This document shows positions 1-11,046 of a stretch of DNA of 64,000 nucleotides, piece after piece (position 1 is the stretch's first letter; every line of letters begins with the position of its first letter). The stretch spans positions 17,047,619-17,111,618 of the forward strand of contig CM077648.1 of the NCBI GenBank assembly GCA_039707465.1, written 5' to 3'. A model generated the notes under the pieces. It was not told the DNA's origin, searched no databases, and saw nothing but the letters and a program-made list of their open reading frames with translations. This stretch comes from Rhabdophis nuchalis (Eukaryota > Chordata > Lepidosauria > Squamata > Natricidae). The position numbers and the translations under genes were made by a program.

Positions 1-565
1 AACATCTGGATCCATATTTCTACTGTATACTCTCTTTGCCTGGGGACAAGATATTTAATTGAATTTTTGGGTCCTGTGCCTCATTTCCAATCAAATCAAA
101 CTTATTATGCTAAAGGTGGTATTGAAGGGAGGTGGATAAGATATCAATATTTTGTCAACTTTGGCGGATATCAAAACAGCTTAACTCAGAGACTGGGCAG
201 TTGAATTTCAACTTTATTGAGAACAAGTTATCAGTTCTTGATGCATAATGCATATATTCATCCACTGCCTTTCTCAGGGAGATGGGCAGTTCAAAAATGG
301 TGTGTGTGTGTGTACGTGTGTATTTTGGACTGGATGTTCTATGTTTAGTTTGTCTTAGTTTTACTAGCAGTGTAGCAGAGCTGGGAACTAATTCTGTTTT
401 GGGGTTCATTACTCACCAAGCATAAACAGTTATTAATTAGCTGTGTTTGCTACAAAATGCTTTTATTTAGTTTGAACTTTAGAAAAGGCCACATTCAAGA
501 AGCACTTAGTATTTCCTAATAGGCTCATCGGGGCCAAACAGATGAGAAGAGGAACAAGATACCAT
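1..565. other. Intron sequence, no recognised element
   Basis: AT-rich sequence, inferred to be CCSER1 intron. The only structure I see is a short (GT)n run at about 299-322. Short open frames here lack codon or domain signals. Confidence 0.5.
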
Positions 566-755
566 GTTTGATATGTACATGTTCGTGCCTTTTTGGCTCA
601 GATCTTGCTTAATGTCAGGCGTGCCTCCTTCAATAACCAAGAAAGAAAACTCCATTGTTTGTGGGATTAAAGATACTTTTACTGGTCATGAAAAGACAGC
701 AGCGAAAGAAAAGCAAGATCTGAGCCAAAAAGGCGCGAACATGTACATATCAAAC
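566..755. repeat. Inverted repeat, 45-bp arms, 100-bp spacer
   Basis: The arms at 566-610 and 711-755 are reverse complements with a single mismatch (GTTCGTGCC against GTTCGCGCC). The left arm begins GTTTGATATGTACATG. I see no target duplication next to the arms, so a simple terminal-inverted-repeat transposon is not demonstrated. It could be a fold-back element, part of a larger degenerate element, or a local inverted duplication. Confidence 0.85.
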
Positions 756-840
756 GTTTACCCAACACCCTCCGCCCAATCACCCCAACTCAATGGCCAA
801 TCTGCAACTCCCTAAGGTGTCATGTCTTCAAACTCCTCAT

Positions 841-1179
841 TCAGTTGGTATACCTTGACCAAGTCCAAACACAGGACATGCGCAGAAGATGGTGAGAACC
901 AGCATTCCCCTCTGATAACTCCTCCAGCACCATAAGTTTCTCATCCCAAATACCTAATGCCCCTACCCTCCCTGTTTCTATGGCAGCCGATAGCAAGCAA
1001 GCGATGTAGAGGCTGACAATGTTAACTAAATATGTAGGCCAGGACGGTAACCTAGCAGCTGGCAAAATTTTCAGGCCTAATATAGCCCCCCCCAAAAGGA
1101 CCTTAGGCTCTCTGGGTGAGAAGCGACACTTCTGTTCACCAGGAAATGATTGGTTCAGTTCAGTCACAGAACTGGGCAC
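841..1179 (-). pseudogene. Possible degenerate non-LTR retrotransposon ORF2 C-terminus
   Basis: The minus strand has an open 112-codon stretch with a pattern like the C-terminal region of L1/Tx1-type ORF2 proteins: GGAILGLKI, then a YIACLLSAAIE segment, then a W and a LEEL motif. This is motif resemblance only. No catalytic motif is present, and it may be a chance open frame. It lies just right of the 45-bp inverted repeat, and the two could belong to one old insertion. Confidence 0.25.
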
Positions 1180-1255
1180 AGAAAAGACAATGATAACATC
1201 CAGGCAGTGTCCAGTGACTCCACCTTAAGAATAAATCAACACACTATCACTTTAT

Positions 1256-2078
1256 TAAATTAAGATGATGGTATGTCAGTTTCAAAAAATTGATTCCCTC
1301 CCTCCCCCCACCTAACAGGTTCTTTTGCATACTCCTTTGTGGCCTCTGCACTGATATTGAAATATTGTTTTACTGGTTTCCTGAAAGAAGCAATGTATTT
1401 ATTTCTTTTTGGCTCTCTGTTACTCTTTTTCTATCTATGTATTATTTGAATAAATTGGATGTGGCCTACAGAGGCTAAGACAACCGAGATGGTTTATAAG
1501 TGGGATAACCTGTCTTATTCTGTTATCCTGTTAAATGAAGAATAAAAGGAATAAAACCGTATTGCATAACTGCAGCTTTATTTCACATTTTCAAGTAAAG
1601 CAGCGGCAAAATAAAAATGAAGGTATTTTAATGATGTAAGGGAACCAAAGTTGAACCATTATGAACCAAAATGGCAAAGTACTTGCCTAGTTGTAACCAT
1701 TATTTATTTTTAGTTTCTTTTATCCTTGATCTTTACACAGTCTCCATTGTTCACTTTCTGGTTAATCAGATGCATAGAATAATTATCTCCTGCAGTTGCT
1801 CATCTAACAGTTTCTACTGCATTGTGTCTATCATGGGCTAGCATGATGAAAGGGCTGAAAACCACAGTCTTCATATTTAACTCAGTTTTCTGAATCTTTT
1901 TATAGAATTGACTGGCTAGTAATTTATTCTCTACATTGTGCCCCCTTACTGGACTAATATTATCTAATATATACAATAAACTGAATATCCACAAGATGTT
2001 AATACAATGAATACAAGTAGCAACACCATTGCTGCTTTTGAGTCCATTAAGTTAGCTACAATGATCTTGTCTGTGCGG
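1256..2078. other. Intron sequence, nothing recognised
   Basis: AT-rich single-copy-looking DNA with no repeat boundary, RNA gene or exon-like open frame that I can identify. Confidence 0.5.
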
Positions 2079-2086
2079 GTATAACT

Positions 2087-2390
2087 CAGTGGTGGGATTC
2101 AAAAAAAAATTGCTACCGGTTTTGTGGACATAATTTGGTAGGCGTGGCATGGCTTGATGGGTGTGGCATGGCTTACAGGGGAAGGATTCTGTAAAATCTC
2201 CATTTCCTCCCCACTCCAAGGGAAAGTTAGTACAAAATCCCCATTTCCTCCAATCAGCTGGGACTCAGGAGGCAGAGAATAGATGGGGGTGGGGCCAGTC
2301 AGAGGTGGTATTTACTGCTTCTCTGAACTACTCAAAATTTCCCCTACCGGTTCTCCAGAACTGGTCAGAATCTGCAGAATACCACCTCTG
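2087..2390 (+). mobile_element. hAT-like MITE, family A (copy 1), complete
   Basis: It starts CAGTGGTGGGATTCA and ends GAATACCACCTCTG, imperfect terminal inverted repeats of hAT type. The flanking 8 bp are GTATAACT on the left (2079-2086) and GTATAGCT on the right (2391-2398), a 7/8 target duplication as expected for hAT elements. The body carries TGGTAGGCGTGGCATGG and two copies of an AAAATC(T/C)CCATTTCCTCC motif. It has no transposase, so it is non-autonomous. This copy helps define the family. Confidence 0.88.
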
Positions 2391-2398
2391 GTATAGCT

Positions 2399-3289
2399 AA
2401 GACCCATTGCACATATAAACATATCTTTCCTTACTGATTCAGAAATTGATAGAGTTCTTGAAGTCATGTAGAAATGCTTATATCATTAACTGTGAGTGAA
2501 TAATATCATGAGCCAATCCTATTTGTCACATAGCCCCAAAATCTTTCTGATGAGAATCATGCATGACACACAACACCTGTGTGTTATTGAAAATACAAAC
2601 AATATATGTTTTTGCTTATAAGCTCCAGGACGTGTACTTTTTACAAGAGGTGCAAGTAAAAGTCCATCAGCTAATTGTTCTGAAAGCATGGCAGTTCAGA
2701 ACTATGCCGACGTCTGTATTATTTATAGCTCCTCAGCTGTGTTTGCCTGCAGATTGAACTTCGAAGTAGCCAAACACAATTTAGTTTGTTATGTAAACCC
2801 AATAATTACCATTCCTATACTTTTCTAAATATTATGCAAACAAAGGAAATTGTAATGTGTAAACAGGGGTTAAAATAACCTTGGGGAAACCTATTGAGGA
2901 AATTCTAGACTGATTAAATTGTGGTGTGAAGTCAAATATTAAATTGTATTGTCTTTACTTTGGCATTAGAAGGTATAGGTTGCTTGAAGATTAAAAAAAT
3001 AGTCTTCCTAATGCTAAATAATTGTCTATAGCTAATTGCAATAAATGAAGTTGGTCTTAGTCTTGCACTCTTTCATTACACAAGCAAATGGGATATTATT
3101 TGGAAAGCAAATTTTAAGGACATGTCCTGCTGTTTGCTCTTGCTTATTCTAGATCATATCCCTCCTTTTTTCCTTTCCCCCCATTTTGGCATGGTAAGGT
3201 CTTTTAGCATTTAATATTCATCAGGTAATTTGCAGGATTTATATATCTTTTAATGACCTGGTAATTCCTTGCATCGGTGTGGAGTTGGG
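2399..3289. other. Intron sequence, nothing recognised
   Basis: AT-rich DNA without a recognisable repeat terminus or coding signal. Confidence 0.5.
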
Positions 3290-3450
3290 ACAACTGAATG
3301 GAACTGAGCAGTTACTGGCCGGATGCCTTTCCTGACGTCTACATGGAGTTCGCAGCAGACAATTACTCATTGCGCCTGGGGAGAAATATAGGTCTCTACC
3401 TGGTATCGGATTCATAGCCTTCTGATTGTGAGGTGAAAGCTCATGTTTTG
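3290..3450 (-). repeat. Possible old SINE fragment
   Basis: The segment contains ACTGGCCGGATGCCTTTCC followed by CTGACGTCTACATGGAGTTC, which resembles the body of a tRNA-derived reptile SINE read on the minus strand. It is diverged and I cannot mark its ends. Confidence 0.3.
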
Positions 3451-4207
3451 ATATATATTATATAGATGGAAATAATGAAAGTTGAAATTTTATCGAGAAT
3501 ATTTTTTCCTGTAATTGCCCCCTGCTTTAAAGAGAGAAAGAGAAATGGCTCATGGAAATTGTACTAACAAGGTATCGGATCTTTCCATTGTGAAGGGAAG
3601 CATGCTTTTGGCAAGAAAGATTCAAATATGCATTTAGCCGGCTTGTTTTCAAAATGTTTCCCCAAAGCATTTATTGGATTTTTTTTTTACATTTAACAGT
3701 ACTCTTTAAGCTACTTAACAAGTCCAGAAATACACACTCCATATTTGCTTACATATAATTCCTATATATTGATTTTAAAAAAAAACTCTTGCTGTGCTGC
3801 AGAAATAGGCAAACAGAAGCAATAAGACAAGAGTAGGATAGTTAGTTTCTATTTTGAGAAACAATCAAGATTTTCTGACAGAGGAATCAAAATGGCACAG
3901 TTCCAGATGATTATTTTCAGCACTGCTATAAATACCTTGCTAAAAACAAAACAATAACAATAAAATCAGCCAATCTTCTTTGTGTAGCAGTGGGGAAATA
4001 CATTCCTCTTAAGATGCTGTAAGTTTCTGTATTTCCCTCCTACAGCTAGCTAGCATACCTACCATTTTGTATTCTTTCAACTTCTGACGTGTGGAGGAGA
4101 TGAGCTTTTCTGCAGAGGAACATCTCCACATTGGGTAGTAGGGGTCAACCATGTTTTTTCCTGAATACATTCCCCCCCCCCCCAAATGAAGTCATAATCC
4201 GTTAGTG
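3451..4207. other. Intron sequence, nothing recognised
   Basis: Mostly AT-rich, with short A, T and C homopolymer runs (a C run near 4171-4182). No element boundary or exon signal seen. Confidence 0.5.
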
Positions 4208-4456
4208 CAGAAGTGGTATTCAGTAAGTTCTGTCCAGTTCTGGAGAACTGGTAGTGGAAATTTTGAGTAGTTTGGAGAACCGGTAAATATCACCTCTGAC
4301 TGGCCCTGCTCCCATCTATTCCCTGCCTCCCGAGTCCCAGCTGATCGGGAGGGAATGGGGATTTTGTAGTAACCTTCCCCTAAAGTGAGGAGGGAATGGA
4401 GATTTTACAGTATCCTTCCACTGTCATGCCCACCAAGACATGCCACGCCCACAGAT
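4208..4456 (-). mobile_element. hAT-like MITE, family A (copy 2), truncated
   Basis: It begins CAGAAGTGGTATTCAG, the family A right terminus read on the minus strand, and follows the family body including GGAGAACCGG and TGCCCACCAAG. It stops near 4456 before the opposite terminus. A 5'-truncated L2-group LINE begins about 15 bases later, so the LINE insertion probably removed the missing end. Confidence 0.8.
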
Positions 4457-4470
4457 ACTCCATCTCTAGA

Positions 4471-5030
4471 TACTCCCATGTAACACCTCTCCTGCGCGAG
4501 CTGCACTGGCTGCCTGTGGCCCTCTGGGTGCGCTTCAAGCTGCTAGTAACTATCTTTAAAGCGCTCCATGGCTTGGGACCTGGTTATCTGCGGGACCGCC
4601 TCCTACCACACACCTCCCTTCGACCTGTCCGCTCCCACAGAGAGGGCCTCCTCAGGGTACCGTCCGCCGGACAATGCCGGCTGGCGACCCCTAGGGGGAG
4701 AGCCTTCTCTGTGGCAGGTCCTGCCCTCTGGAACGACCTGCCCCCCCGACCTTCGCACCATCACGGACCTTCTCCTCTTCCGTCGAACTTTAAAAACACA
4801 CCTATTCCATGTCGCTGGCCTAGCATACCTTTTATGATAGTCACAATTATAATAATTTTAATGGTTGTTAAGTATAAGTTTTAGCACAGACCCATTGTAT
4901 TTAATGTATTTTTAACTTTTATATTATCATTGTATTTACTACTTTTATTCTTTCTGTGCACCGCCCTGAGTCCCTTTTGGGAGATAGGGCGGTATAAAAA
5001 TCCGATTAAAGTTAAAGTTAAAGTTAAAGA
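4471..5030 (+). mobile_element. L2-group LINE, 3' end with (GTTAAA)n tail
   Basis: This is a 5'-truncated copy of the CR1/L2-group LINE seen in full at 25955-29058. The translated part reads HVTPLLRELHWLPVA then FKALHGLGPGYLRD and VAGPALWNDLPP, the ORF2 C-terminus. The 3' terminus forms a hairpin: ACCGCCC at 4960-4966 pairs with GGGCGGT at 4987-4993. It ends in a short GTTAAA repeat (about 5006-5029), unlike the tails of the other copies. Confidence 0.88.
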
Positions 5031-5446
5031 ATGTAAGCATGCAATTATGACTATCTTGAGAAATGAAATAAAAGCTTCATTACACAAGGAAGAGCAGAGA
5101 CAGATTGCTGTTGGAAAAGGATTAAATTCTGTATCATCCTCAAGCTCAATCAATGATTGTCAAATAACAACTGTTCTGAAACTGCAAGAAAGAAGGAAGT
5201 CCTAGATGTGTTGTCCAATCCCAGGGAAGCTTCAGCCTAATTTATACACTGTCCTGAGGAGCTTGGCACTTGCTGTTACATATGGTAAGAACTGAAGCCA
5301 GGTGGCAATCTGAGCTGCTCATAAGAGGAAAAAATGTCTGTTGTATAAATATAGGATTCCCAACTGATGAAAGGATTACAGAATTTGCTTGACTAAAAAG
5401 ATGGAAAGAAAACAGTAAAGATTAATATCAACCCTGGGACTGGAAT
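5031..5446. other. Intron sequence, nothing recognised
   Basis: No repeat terminus, microsatellite or exon-like frame recognised. Confidence 0.45.
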
Positions 5447-5735
5447 GCAGTGGCTCATGTGGTTAGGATGCTCGTTTGACAATCAGTGAGCCTATGTTCA
5501 AGACCCAAGTGCTGCTGCATGACAGGGGTGAGCTCCCATCGTTCGCTCCAGCTCCTGCCAACCCAGAGGTTCGAAAGTTGGCAACTGTGAGTAGATAGAT
5601 GGGTACCACTTTAGTGGGCAACAATGAGGATGTAAAAGGAGCTCCAAATTGGGTGTTCCCTGAGAAATTATGTTGTCACCAGCTAATCCTTCAATTCGGA
5701 AGCGCTTCGGTGCTTCCAAGATGAGAGTAAGCGAA
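5447..5735 (+). repeat. tRNA-derived SINE
   Basis: The head GCAGTGGCTCATGTGGTTAG looks like a pol III A box and GTTCAAGACC like a B box, both as in tRNA-derived SINEs. The body includes AGCTCCTGCCAACCCAG and ends near CTTCGGTGCTTCCAAG. It is a different family from the SINEs at 20004, 50232 and 59193. The right end is approximate. Confidence 0.6.
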
Positions 5736-5992
5736 CTCTGGAACTGATATATAAGTGGCTTAATTTTTCTGTTTTGCATCGGTCAAATCTTCTTTATACA
5801 GTATGTGTGATTTCTATATTATGTATAACAAAGCAACTTACTTACTAGTATTGAGTCTTTGGAACATCTGCAGTTATCTAGTTTTGAAAGTGTGGTTTAA
5901 TCTGTGGAAGAACAAATATTTATAGCTATACCTATCCTAAAGTCTGACAGTCATTCCCACGGGATGTTGTTACTGTACCATATTAAGCCAAA

Positions 5993-6382
5993 CAAAGTCA
6001 GGATAACACCCCCAACAAAAGAAGACTCCGAGGCTTGAGTTTCCTCAAAGTTCCATTTTATTAGAGATGTCCTAGTGGCACATCTGGGAAAACACGAATC
6101 TGAAAGTTTCCAGGTTTTTCCCACCCAAATGAAAGATCAAGTCCCTGCCCAGAACCCACATGTCCATCACATGATCCAACCAAGCACCATCCCAAGTGGA
6201 GTGCCAGCCAGTCATGCCACTTCAGCTGCAAGGCAAGCTGTCCTTGACTTTCAGAAAAAGGAATGTTATTTTGACTATATCTACCCCACTCCATATAATC
6301 CCCCCTCACATTTCCCTACAGAATTGAATGTGCCAGGGCTGAAGGTCCAATGCAAAATATGGCTTCTAGGTCTGACACAAAG
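5993..6382 (-). mobile_element. Solo LTR with 5-bp target duplication
   Basis: The interval 5998-6377 is flanked by CAAAG on both sides (5993-5997 and 6378-6382). Read on the minus strand it starts TGTCAGACC and ends TATCCTGA, and carries an AATAAA polyadenylation signal (TTTATT at about 6057-6062 on the plus strand). Length (380 bp), 5-bp duplication and the TG start fit a solitary LTR of an ERV or other LTR element. No internal retroviral genes are present. A related fragment lies at 11047-11410. Confidence 0.65.
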
Positions 6383-6730
6383 TACATTAAGTTTACCATT
6401 GACTATGTGTTATTACTGTATGTATAAAGAGATGCCATTGCAGTCACTTTTCACTGTTTTTCTTACCCCACTGATATAAACATTACACATTGGTAATTGA
6501 AGCAACTTACTGCCTCTTAGCTCTCAGAACAATTTCTTACCTATCGTTGTGGGTTCAACATTTCATACAAAGGCTGAAATACCCAAGGCTGAAAATTATA
6601 ACTCTTATCAAAATACTGAATAACTCTTATCAAAAATACCAAATAGCCATTTATTTCATCTCAAGTGGTCCTTCCGATGTTTTGGAGGGATCTCGGAGAA
6701 GAATCTATTTTCCCAGGTTCAGAGCACTTT
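6383..6730. other. Intron sequence, nothing recognised
   Basis: AT-rich sequence between the solo LTR and the CT tract. No feature recognised. Confidence 0.45.
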
Positions 6731-6737
6731 TAGCTAC

Positions 6738-7345
6738 TTCTCTTTCTTTTTCTTTGTTTTTCTCTTTCTCTTTCTTCTTCTCTTTTTCTTTTTCTCTTTC
6801 TTTTTCTCTTTCTCTTTCTCTTTTTATTTTTCTCTTTCTTTTTCTTTCTTTTTCTCTTTCTTTCTCTCTTTTTCTTTTTCTCTTTCTTTTTCTCTTTGTT
6901 TTTCTCTTTCTCTTTCTTCTTCTCTTTTTCTTTTTCTCTTTCTTTTTCTCTTTCTCTTTCTCTTTTTATTTTTCTCTTTCTTTTTCTTTCTTTTTCTCTT
7001 TCTTTCTCTCTTTTTCTTTTTCTCTTTCTTTTTCTCTTTGTTTTTCTCTTTCTCTTTCTTCTTCTCTTTCTCTTTCTTTTTCTCTTTCTTTTTCTTTTTC
7101 TCTTTTTCTTTTTCTCTTTCTTTTTCTTTCTTTTTCTCTTTCTTTTTCTTTTTCTTTCACTTACTTTTTTTCTCTTTCTTTTTCTCTTTCTTTCTTTCTC
7201 TTTCTTTTTTTCTTTCTTTTTCTCTTTCCCTTTCTTTCACTTACTTTTTCTTTTTCTTTTTTCTTTCTTTTTCTCCTTCTTCTCCCTCCCCCCTCTCCCC
7301 CTCTCTTTTTCTCTTTTTTGTTTCTTTTTCTTTCTCTGTCCACAT
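6738..7345. repeat. Long CTTT/CTTTTT polypyrimidine tract with a 142-bp duplication
   Basis: About 600 bp of almost pure pyrimidine on the plus strand, built from CTTT and CTTTTT units. Inside it, 6751-6892 is repeated exactly at 6893-7034 (142 bp), and a third partial unit starts at 7035 with the same TCTTTGTTTTTCTC marker. Long Phe/Ser/Leu-rich or Lys/Glu-rich open frames on both strands are by-products of the repeat. Confidence 0.95.
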
Positions 7346-7949
7346 CTACCTAAACATAAAGTGGGATCAGGACAAAACTCAATTTAATTTTATTTATATT
7401 TAATTAAAATTATATGTGGGACTATTAGCGCTAATTCGATAGTTAGATATCAGTTCCTAACAGTATAAGTACTTAAAAAATTGAATCAATTAGCCAGAGA
7501 GATGGTGGGATTCTCTTCACTGGAGATGTCCAGGTGAAGTCTAGACAGTCACGTACTTGGGATATTTTAATCTGGTTACCTGTATCCAGGAAACTTTGGA
7601 TCCACTAGTATAAAGTTGTAGAGGAGACGGCTCAACACAATACTTTTCAGAGTCATATACAGTCCTGAAAATTCAAATGCCTCATTTCTCCCTGTTTTCT
7701 CTTGGTCTCTTAGTCATCCATACTTCTTCCACATGATTTTTTTTCCCAATTCCATTTTAAAATCACATACAGTATATCAGTGGCCAGTCAAGCAAACTGT
7801 TGAAATTCCTAAAACAATTACAGCCAGAAATACATCCCACGGTCCAAAATCATGTGCCAGTTTCTGAAAGGACGTCAAATCTATGTTCATGTCTTTTTTT
7901 GCCATATTCACAGAACACAGCAAAAATGGGACTAGTTTTTCTACTTTAT
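7346..7949. other. Intron sequence, nothing recognised
   Basis: No element boundary, RNA gene or exon signal recognised in this stretch. Confidence 0.45.
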
Positions 7950-7957
7950 GTTCCCAG

Positions 7958-8102
7958 CAGTGGTTGGAAGGCTCGCACCTACTCGCGAGAGCCGGTTGGT
8001 GAAATTTAGAGAACCGGTGAGAGGGGGTTCCACCGGTGTACCTGGAAGTAAATCTGGCCCGCCGCTGCCAGTGACCCAATGGGAAGGAAAGGAAAGGAAG
8101 GA

Positions 8103-8170
<68 letters not shown>

Positions 8171-8346
8171 ATTTATCATCACAATTGAGTCCAAAATTTT
8201 GGTTGCTAAGCAAGAGCGTTGTTAAATGAGTTTCACCACATTTTAAAAGGTGGTCACTCCCACCTTGTCACATGACTGCCAAGTCACACCCACAAAATAG
8301 GCCACACCTACAGAGTAGGTTCTAAAAAATTTGAAACCCACCACTG
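7958..8346 (+). mobile_element. hAT-like element, family B (copy 1), perfect target duplication
   Basis: Termini are CAGTGGTTGG and GAAACCCACCACTG. The 8 bp GTTCCCAG is present on both sides (7950-7957 and 8347-8354), an 8/8 target duplication. The interior holds CTCGCGAGAGCCGGTTGG, then a (GAAA)n microsatellite at about 8100-8169, then a segment ending TTTCACCACATTTTAAAAGG. There is no transposase. The stretch just right of the microsatellite is homologous to the end of the TA-flanked family at 42270-42359. Confidence 0.92.
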
Positions 8347-8354
8347 GTTCCCAG

Positions 8355-9087
8355 TGTTTAACGTAGAACAGACATAGGAAGATTTTGTAAAAGGGAACAA
8401 AACGAAAACCTTGAGTATTAAAAGAGTTTCTATTCTTTTTATGGTTCCTTTTAAAAAAAAAACCAAAAACAAAAAGATACTGCGATGGTCTCTGTCCGAT
8501 GCAGTTAAGCTGCATGTGCTATAAACTTCATTTATGTTTCTCTTATCGATTGCCTTTTTCTCGAGTAATTTGTATTTTTAATGGCTCAGTGTAGGTTTTC
8601 CTTTTTAAAAAAATAAATAAATAAATTCAACCGCCATGCTCCAGTTCATTTCGAGAGGCCTGTTTCTTTGTTTCTTTCTCTTTCCTTCACAGTGATTAAT
8701 TCTTGAAGGAAGCAGCTGTGAATGGTAAATTGGCAATACAGAGTGACTCTGGGGTTATGGTACTTGGAGAGATTTTCCGAAGAGGGAAATAACAGGTGTC
8801 TTGTGTCATGGCAGGTTTAGAAAAATTTCCAGTGCCAGGAAAGGTGCCTTCCCTCTCTTCTTCCCTGCCTTTTTCTGCATTCTAAAACAACAATTATTAA
8901 GCACAATTGTTCTGTTACTAGCTCCAAACTAGCTTGGATTTCTAACAGGTAGAGACATTAATTTGTCTTGTAGAATATCATTCAAGAGACTGGTGTGTGT
9001 GAAACTATTTGGTTTAGTTCATTTATATCTATGTTTTTATCAGTTAATGAAGTCTAAGTGTCTCACAGTGATTATCTATCTCTTTGT
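8355..9087. other. Intron sequence with a short (AAAT)n run
   Basis: A short (AAAT)n run occurs near 8608-8627. Otherwise no repeat or exon signal is recognised. Confidence 0.45.
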
Positions 9088-9121
9088 CTCTACCTACCTA
9101 CCTACCTACCTACCTACCTAC
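9088..9121. repeat. (CTAC)n microsatellite
   Basis: About eight uninterrupted CTAC units directly abut the left terminus of the next hAT-like fragment. Confidence 0.9.
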
Positions 9122-9296
9122 CAGTGGTGGGTTTCAAATTTTTTTAGAACCTCTTCTGTAGGTGTGGCCTGCTTTGTGGGAGTGGCTTGCCGGCCATGTG
9201 ACTGGGTGGGAGTGGCTTGTCAGCCATGTGACCGAGTGGGAATGGCTTGCCAGCTATATGACTTGTAAAATGTGGTGAAACTCACTTAACAACGCT
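9122..9296 (-). mobile_element. hAT-like element, family B fragment
   Basis: It begins CAGTGGTGGGTTTCAAAT, the family B right terminus read in reverse, and continues to AAACTCACTTAACAACGC, where it is cut. A ~30-bp GTGACTGGGTGGGAGTGGC-type unit is present in about three diverged tandem copies (9170-9260), an expansion not seen in the other copies. No right terminus or target duplication is left. Confidence 0.75.
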
Positions 9297-10480
9297 TCTG
9301 GGATTTGTCTCTTTGCTTCTTTCTGTCCTCTTGTTACGATCAAAACATGTTATCCACCCCTCCACTCTGGACTGAGGATCAGTTATGGTCCACTCCATTT
9401 CTGTTGTTGGAAGGGTCTAGTCACTTTGGATTTAGCAGTAGCATCCATTACGAAGAGCTGTCCATGTCCCATATGTGATGTGGTTCTGGCTTCTCCAGTT
9501 ATAACATTCCTGCTAATTGTCTCATATATCATGTGATCATGTGCTTGACATGCCTTCTGCTCTTCAAGGATGCCATCTTTCACAGCAAGCTAGCAGCACT
9601 GAGTAATCAATGAAATCTCACCTTTTGCCTACACTTTGTCAGAGGCTTTTTGTAAGTTCTCAAGGTTTGATGGAATATGCAGTACAAAACGCCCATTGAT
9701 GCATTTTCCCCCTCTCTAATTAAACCAAGCAGAATTGCTTTCACTTTCAACCAAGCTTTGCAAGTATAACTTACAACTTAGTTAATTGCATTCCATTGTC
9801 CTCTCCCTCCTCCCTGTGCCTTGCTAATAATACAGTAGTTTGACTTTTTAAATTGCCTGACAGAGGGGGGGAAAGTTCTTTTTTCTTATTACCAAATGTA
9901 ATAGTGTAAGTTTTCTCTCTCCCTCCCTCTCTCTCTCTTTCTCTCTCTCTCCCTCTCCCTCCCTCTCCCCCTCTCTCCATATTAGCTTAAAATAGAAAGA
10001 AAGCAGGGTTTTGAATTTTAAAATAGAAAAGCACAAGTTTATTTGTGCCAAACCCCCAAACCCTGCCTTCCCCCGCCCTTATTTTAGAGACAAATACTTA
10101 TAAGCTTGATTTTCATAATGTACTCCGATGCCCTTGTTTGTTGATCATGAATTTCAACTGGTATGTAATGTAGTTGCCACATTGGCCTTGAGGGCACTCA
10201 GAAGAGACAATGTTACTTGAATTGTGAATTTATTTTATTTATGCCCATTGTCAATTTCTTCCACTTCTTTTCTGCTAAATAAAAAAAAAGGACATGAAAA
10301 GATATCTTTGTCATTCCATTTGAAAAGGAGCCTTTTGTTTGAGGGTCAAAGATTCACCATTAACAATGCTACTTTGGTTTGTGATTTTTTTTTTTTTCGG
10401 GGAGAAAGATGGACAAACACAGACGTTCTCATGAAAAAGAAAGAAAAGTCATTTAATTTGAAATACAGTACACAATTTTG
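9297..10480. other. Intron sequence with a CT-rich tract
   Basis: A CT/CCT-rich low-complexity run lies at about 9912-9978. The rest shows no recognisable element or exon signal. Confidence 0.5.
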
Positions 10481-10955
10481 TACCTTTGGGTTAGTGTTGA
10501 CCTATGGCGGCTTGTTGGGACTAGTCCCTGCGGTTTTCCTGCTAGGTTTTCAAAAGTGGTTTGCCATTGTCTTCTTCCTAGGGCTGAGACCGAATGACAG
10601 GTCCAAGGCAGGGCTGGGTTCTGGCTTCTTTTTCTGCTGGTTTGCTAAGGGACATGCTTCAGGCGCGCACACGCTTGATGCACTCTATGCATGCATGCAC
10701 AGAAATAAAATGCATACGCAGAAGTAAAAACACATGTGCAGAAGTAAAACAGTGCCGCCGATAGAACCGGTTCAGGTACGTGTCCGGCCAAGTTACTACC
10801 TACTCGGCCGAACTGGTTCAAACCGGTAGGAACCCACCTCAAGTCCAAGGTGACTTGACTGGCTTTATGCCTAAGGTAGAACTAGAACTCACAATGTTCC
10901 AGTTTCTTGTCTGATACCTTAATCAACTACATCAAATTGATTCTCATAATATAAG
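10481..10955 (-). repeat. Sauria-type tRNA SINE, split by a hAT-like insertion
   Basis: The left part (10481-10600) has AAGTGGTTTGCCATTG and CTTCTTCCTAGGGCTGAG. The right part (10851-10955) has GGCTTTATGCCTAAGG, TAGAACTCACAATG and a head ending AATTGATTCTC. Together they read, on the minus strand, as one tRNA-derived squamate SINE of the same kind as at 59193. The interruption is the hAT-like element at 10609-10842 plus its duplicated target. Confidence 0.65.
10609..10842 (-). mobile_element. hAT-like element, family C (copy 1), inside a SINE
   Basis: It is flanked by GTCCAAGG on both sides (10601-10608 and 10843-10850), an exact 8-bp duplication. The right end reads CCGGTAGGAACCCACCTCAA, the family C terminus (compare 13912). 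The interior is rich in TGCGCA-like and GCATGC motifs, like the other family C copies. It split a SINE, so it is younger than that SINE copy. Confidence 0.85.
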
Positions 10956-11046
10956 TCACACTGCTATAAGATAGCCTTTACTCATTTCACCATGCTCACA
11001 AGCTCTGAAAAAACCAATATATGAATACATTAGTGATAATAACCAG

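Noticed and set aside
6490..7387. Long Phe/Leu/Ser-rich open frames (up to 287 codons) and Lys/Glu-rich frames on the other strand
   Set aside because: They are translations of the CTTT-rich tract; low-complexity repeats lack stops by composition.
10224..10727. 167-codon plus-strand ORF
   Set aside because: It crosses from unrecognised intron into a minus-strand SINE and a hAT-like element; no coherent protein signal.
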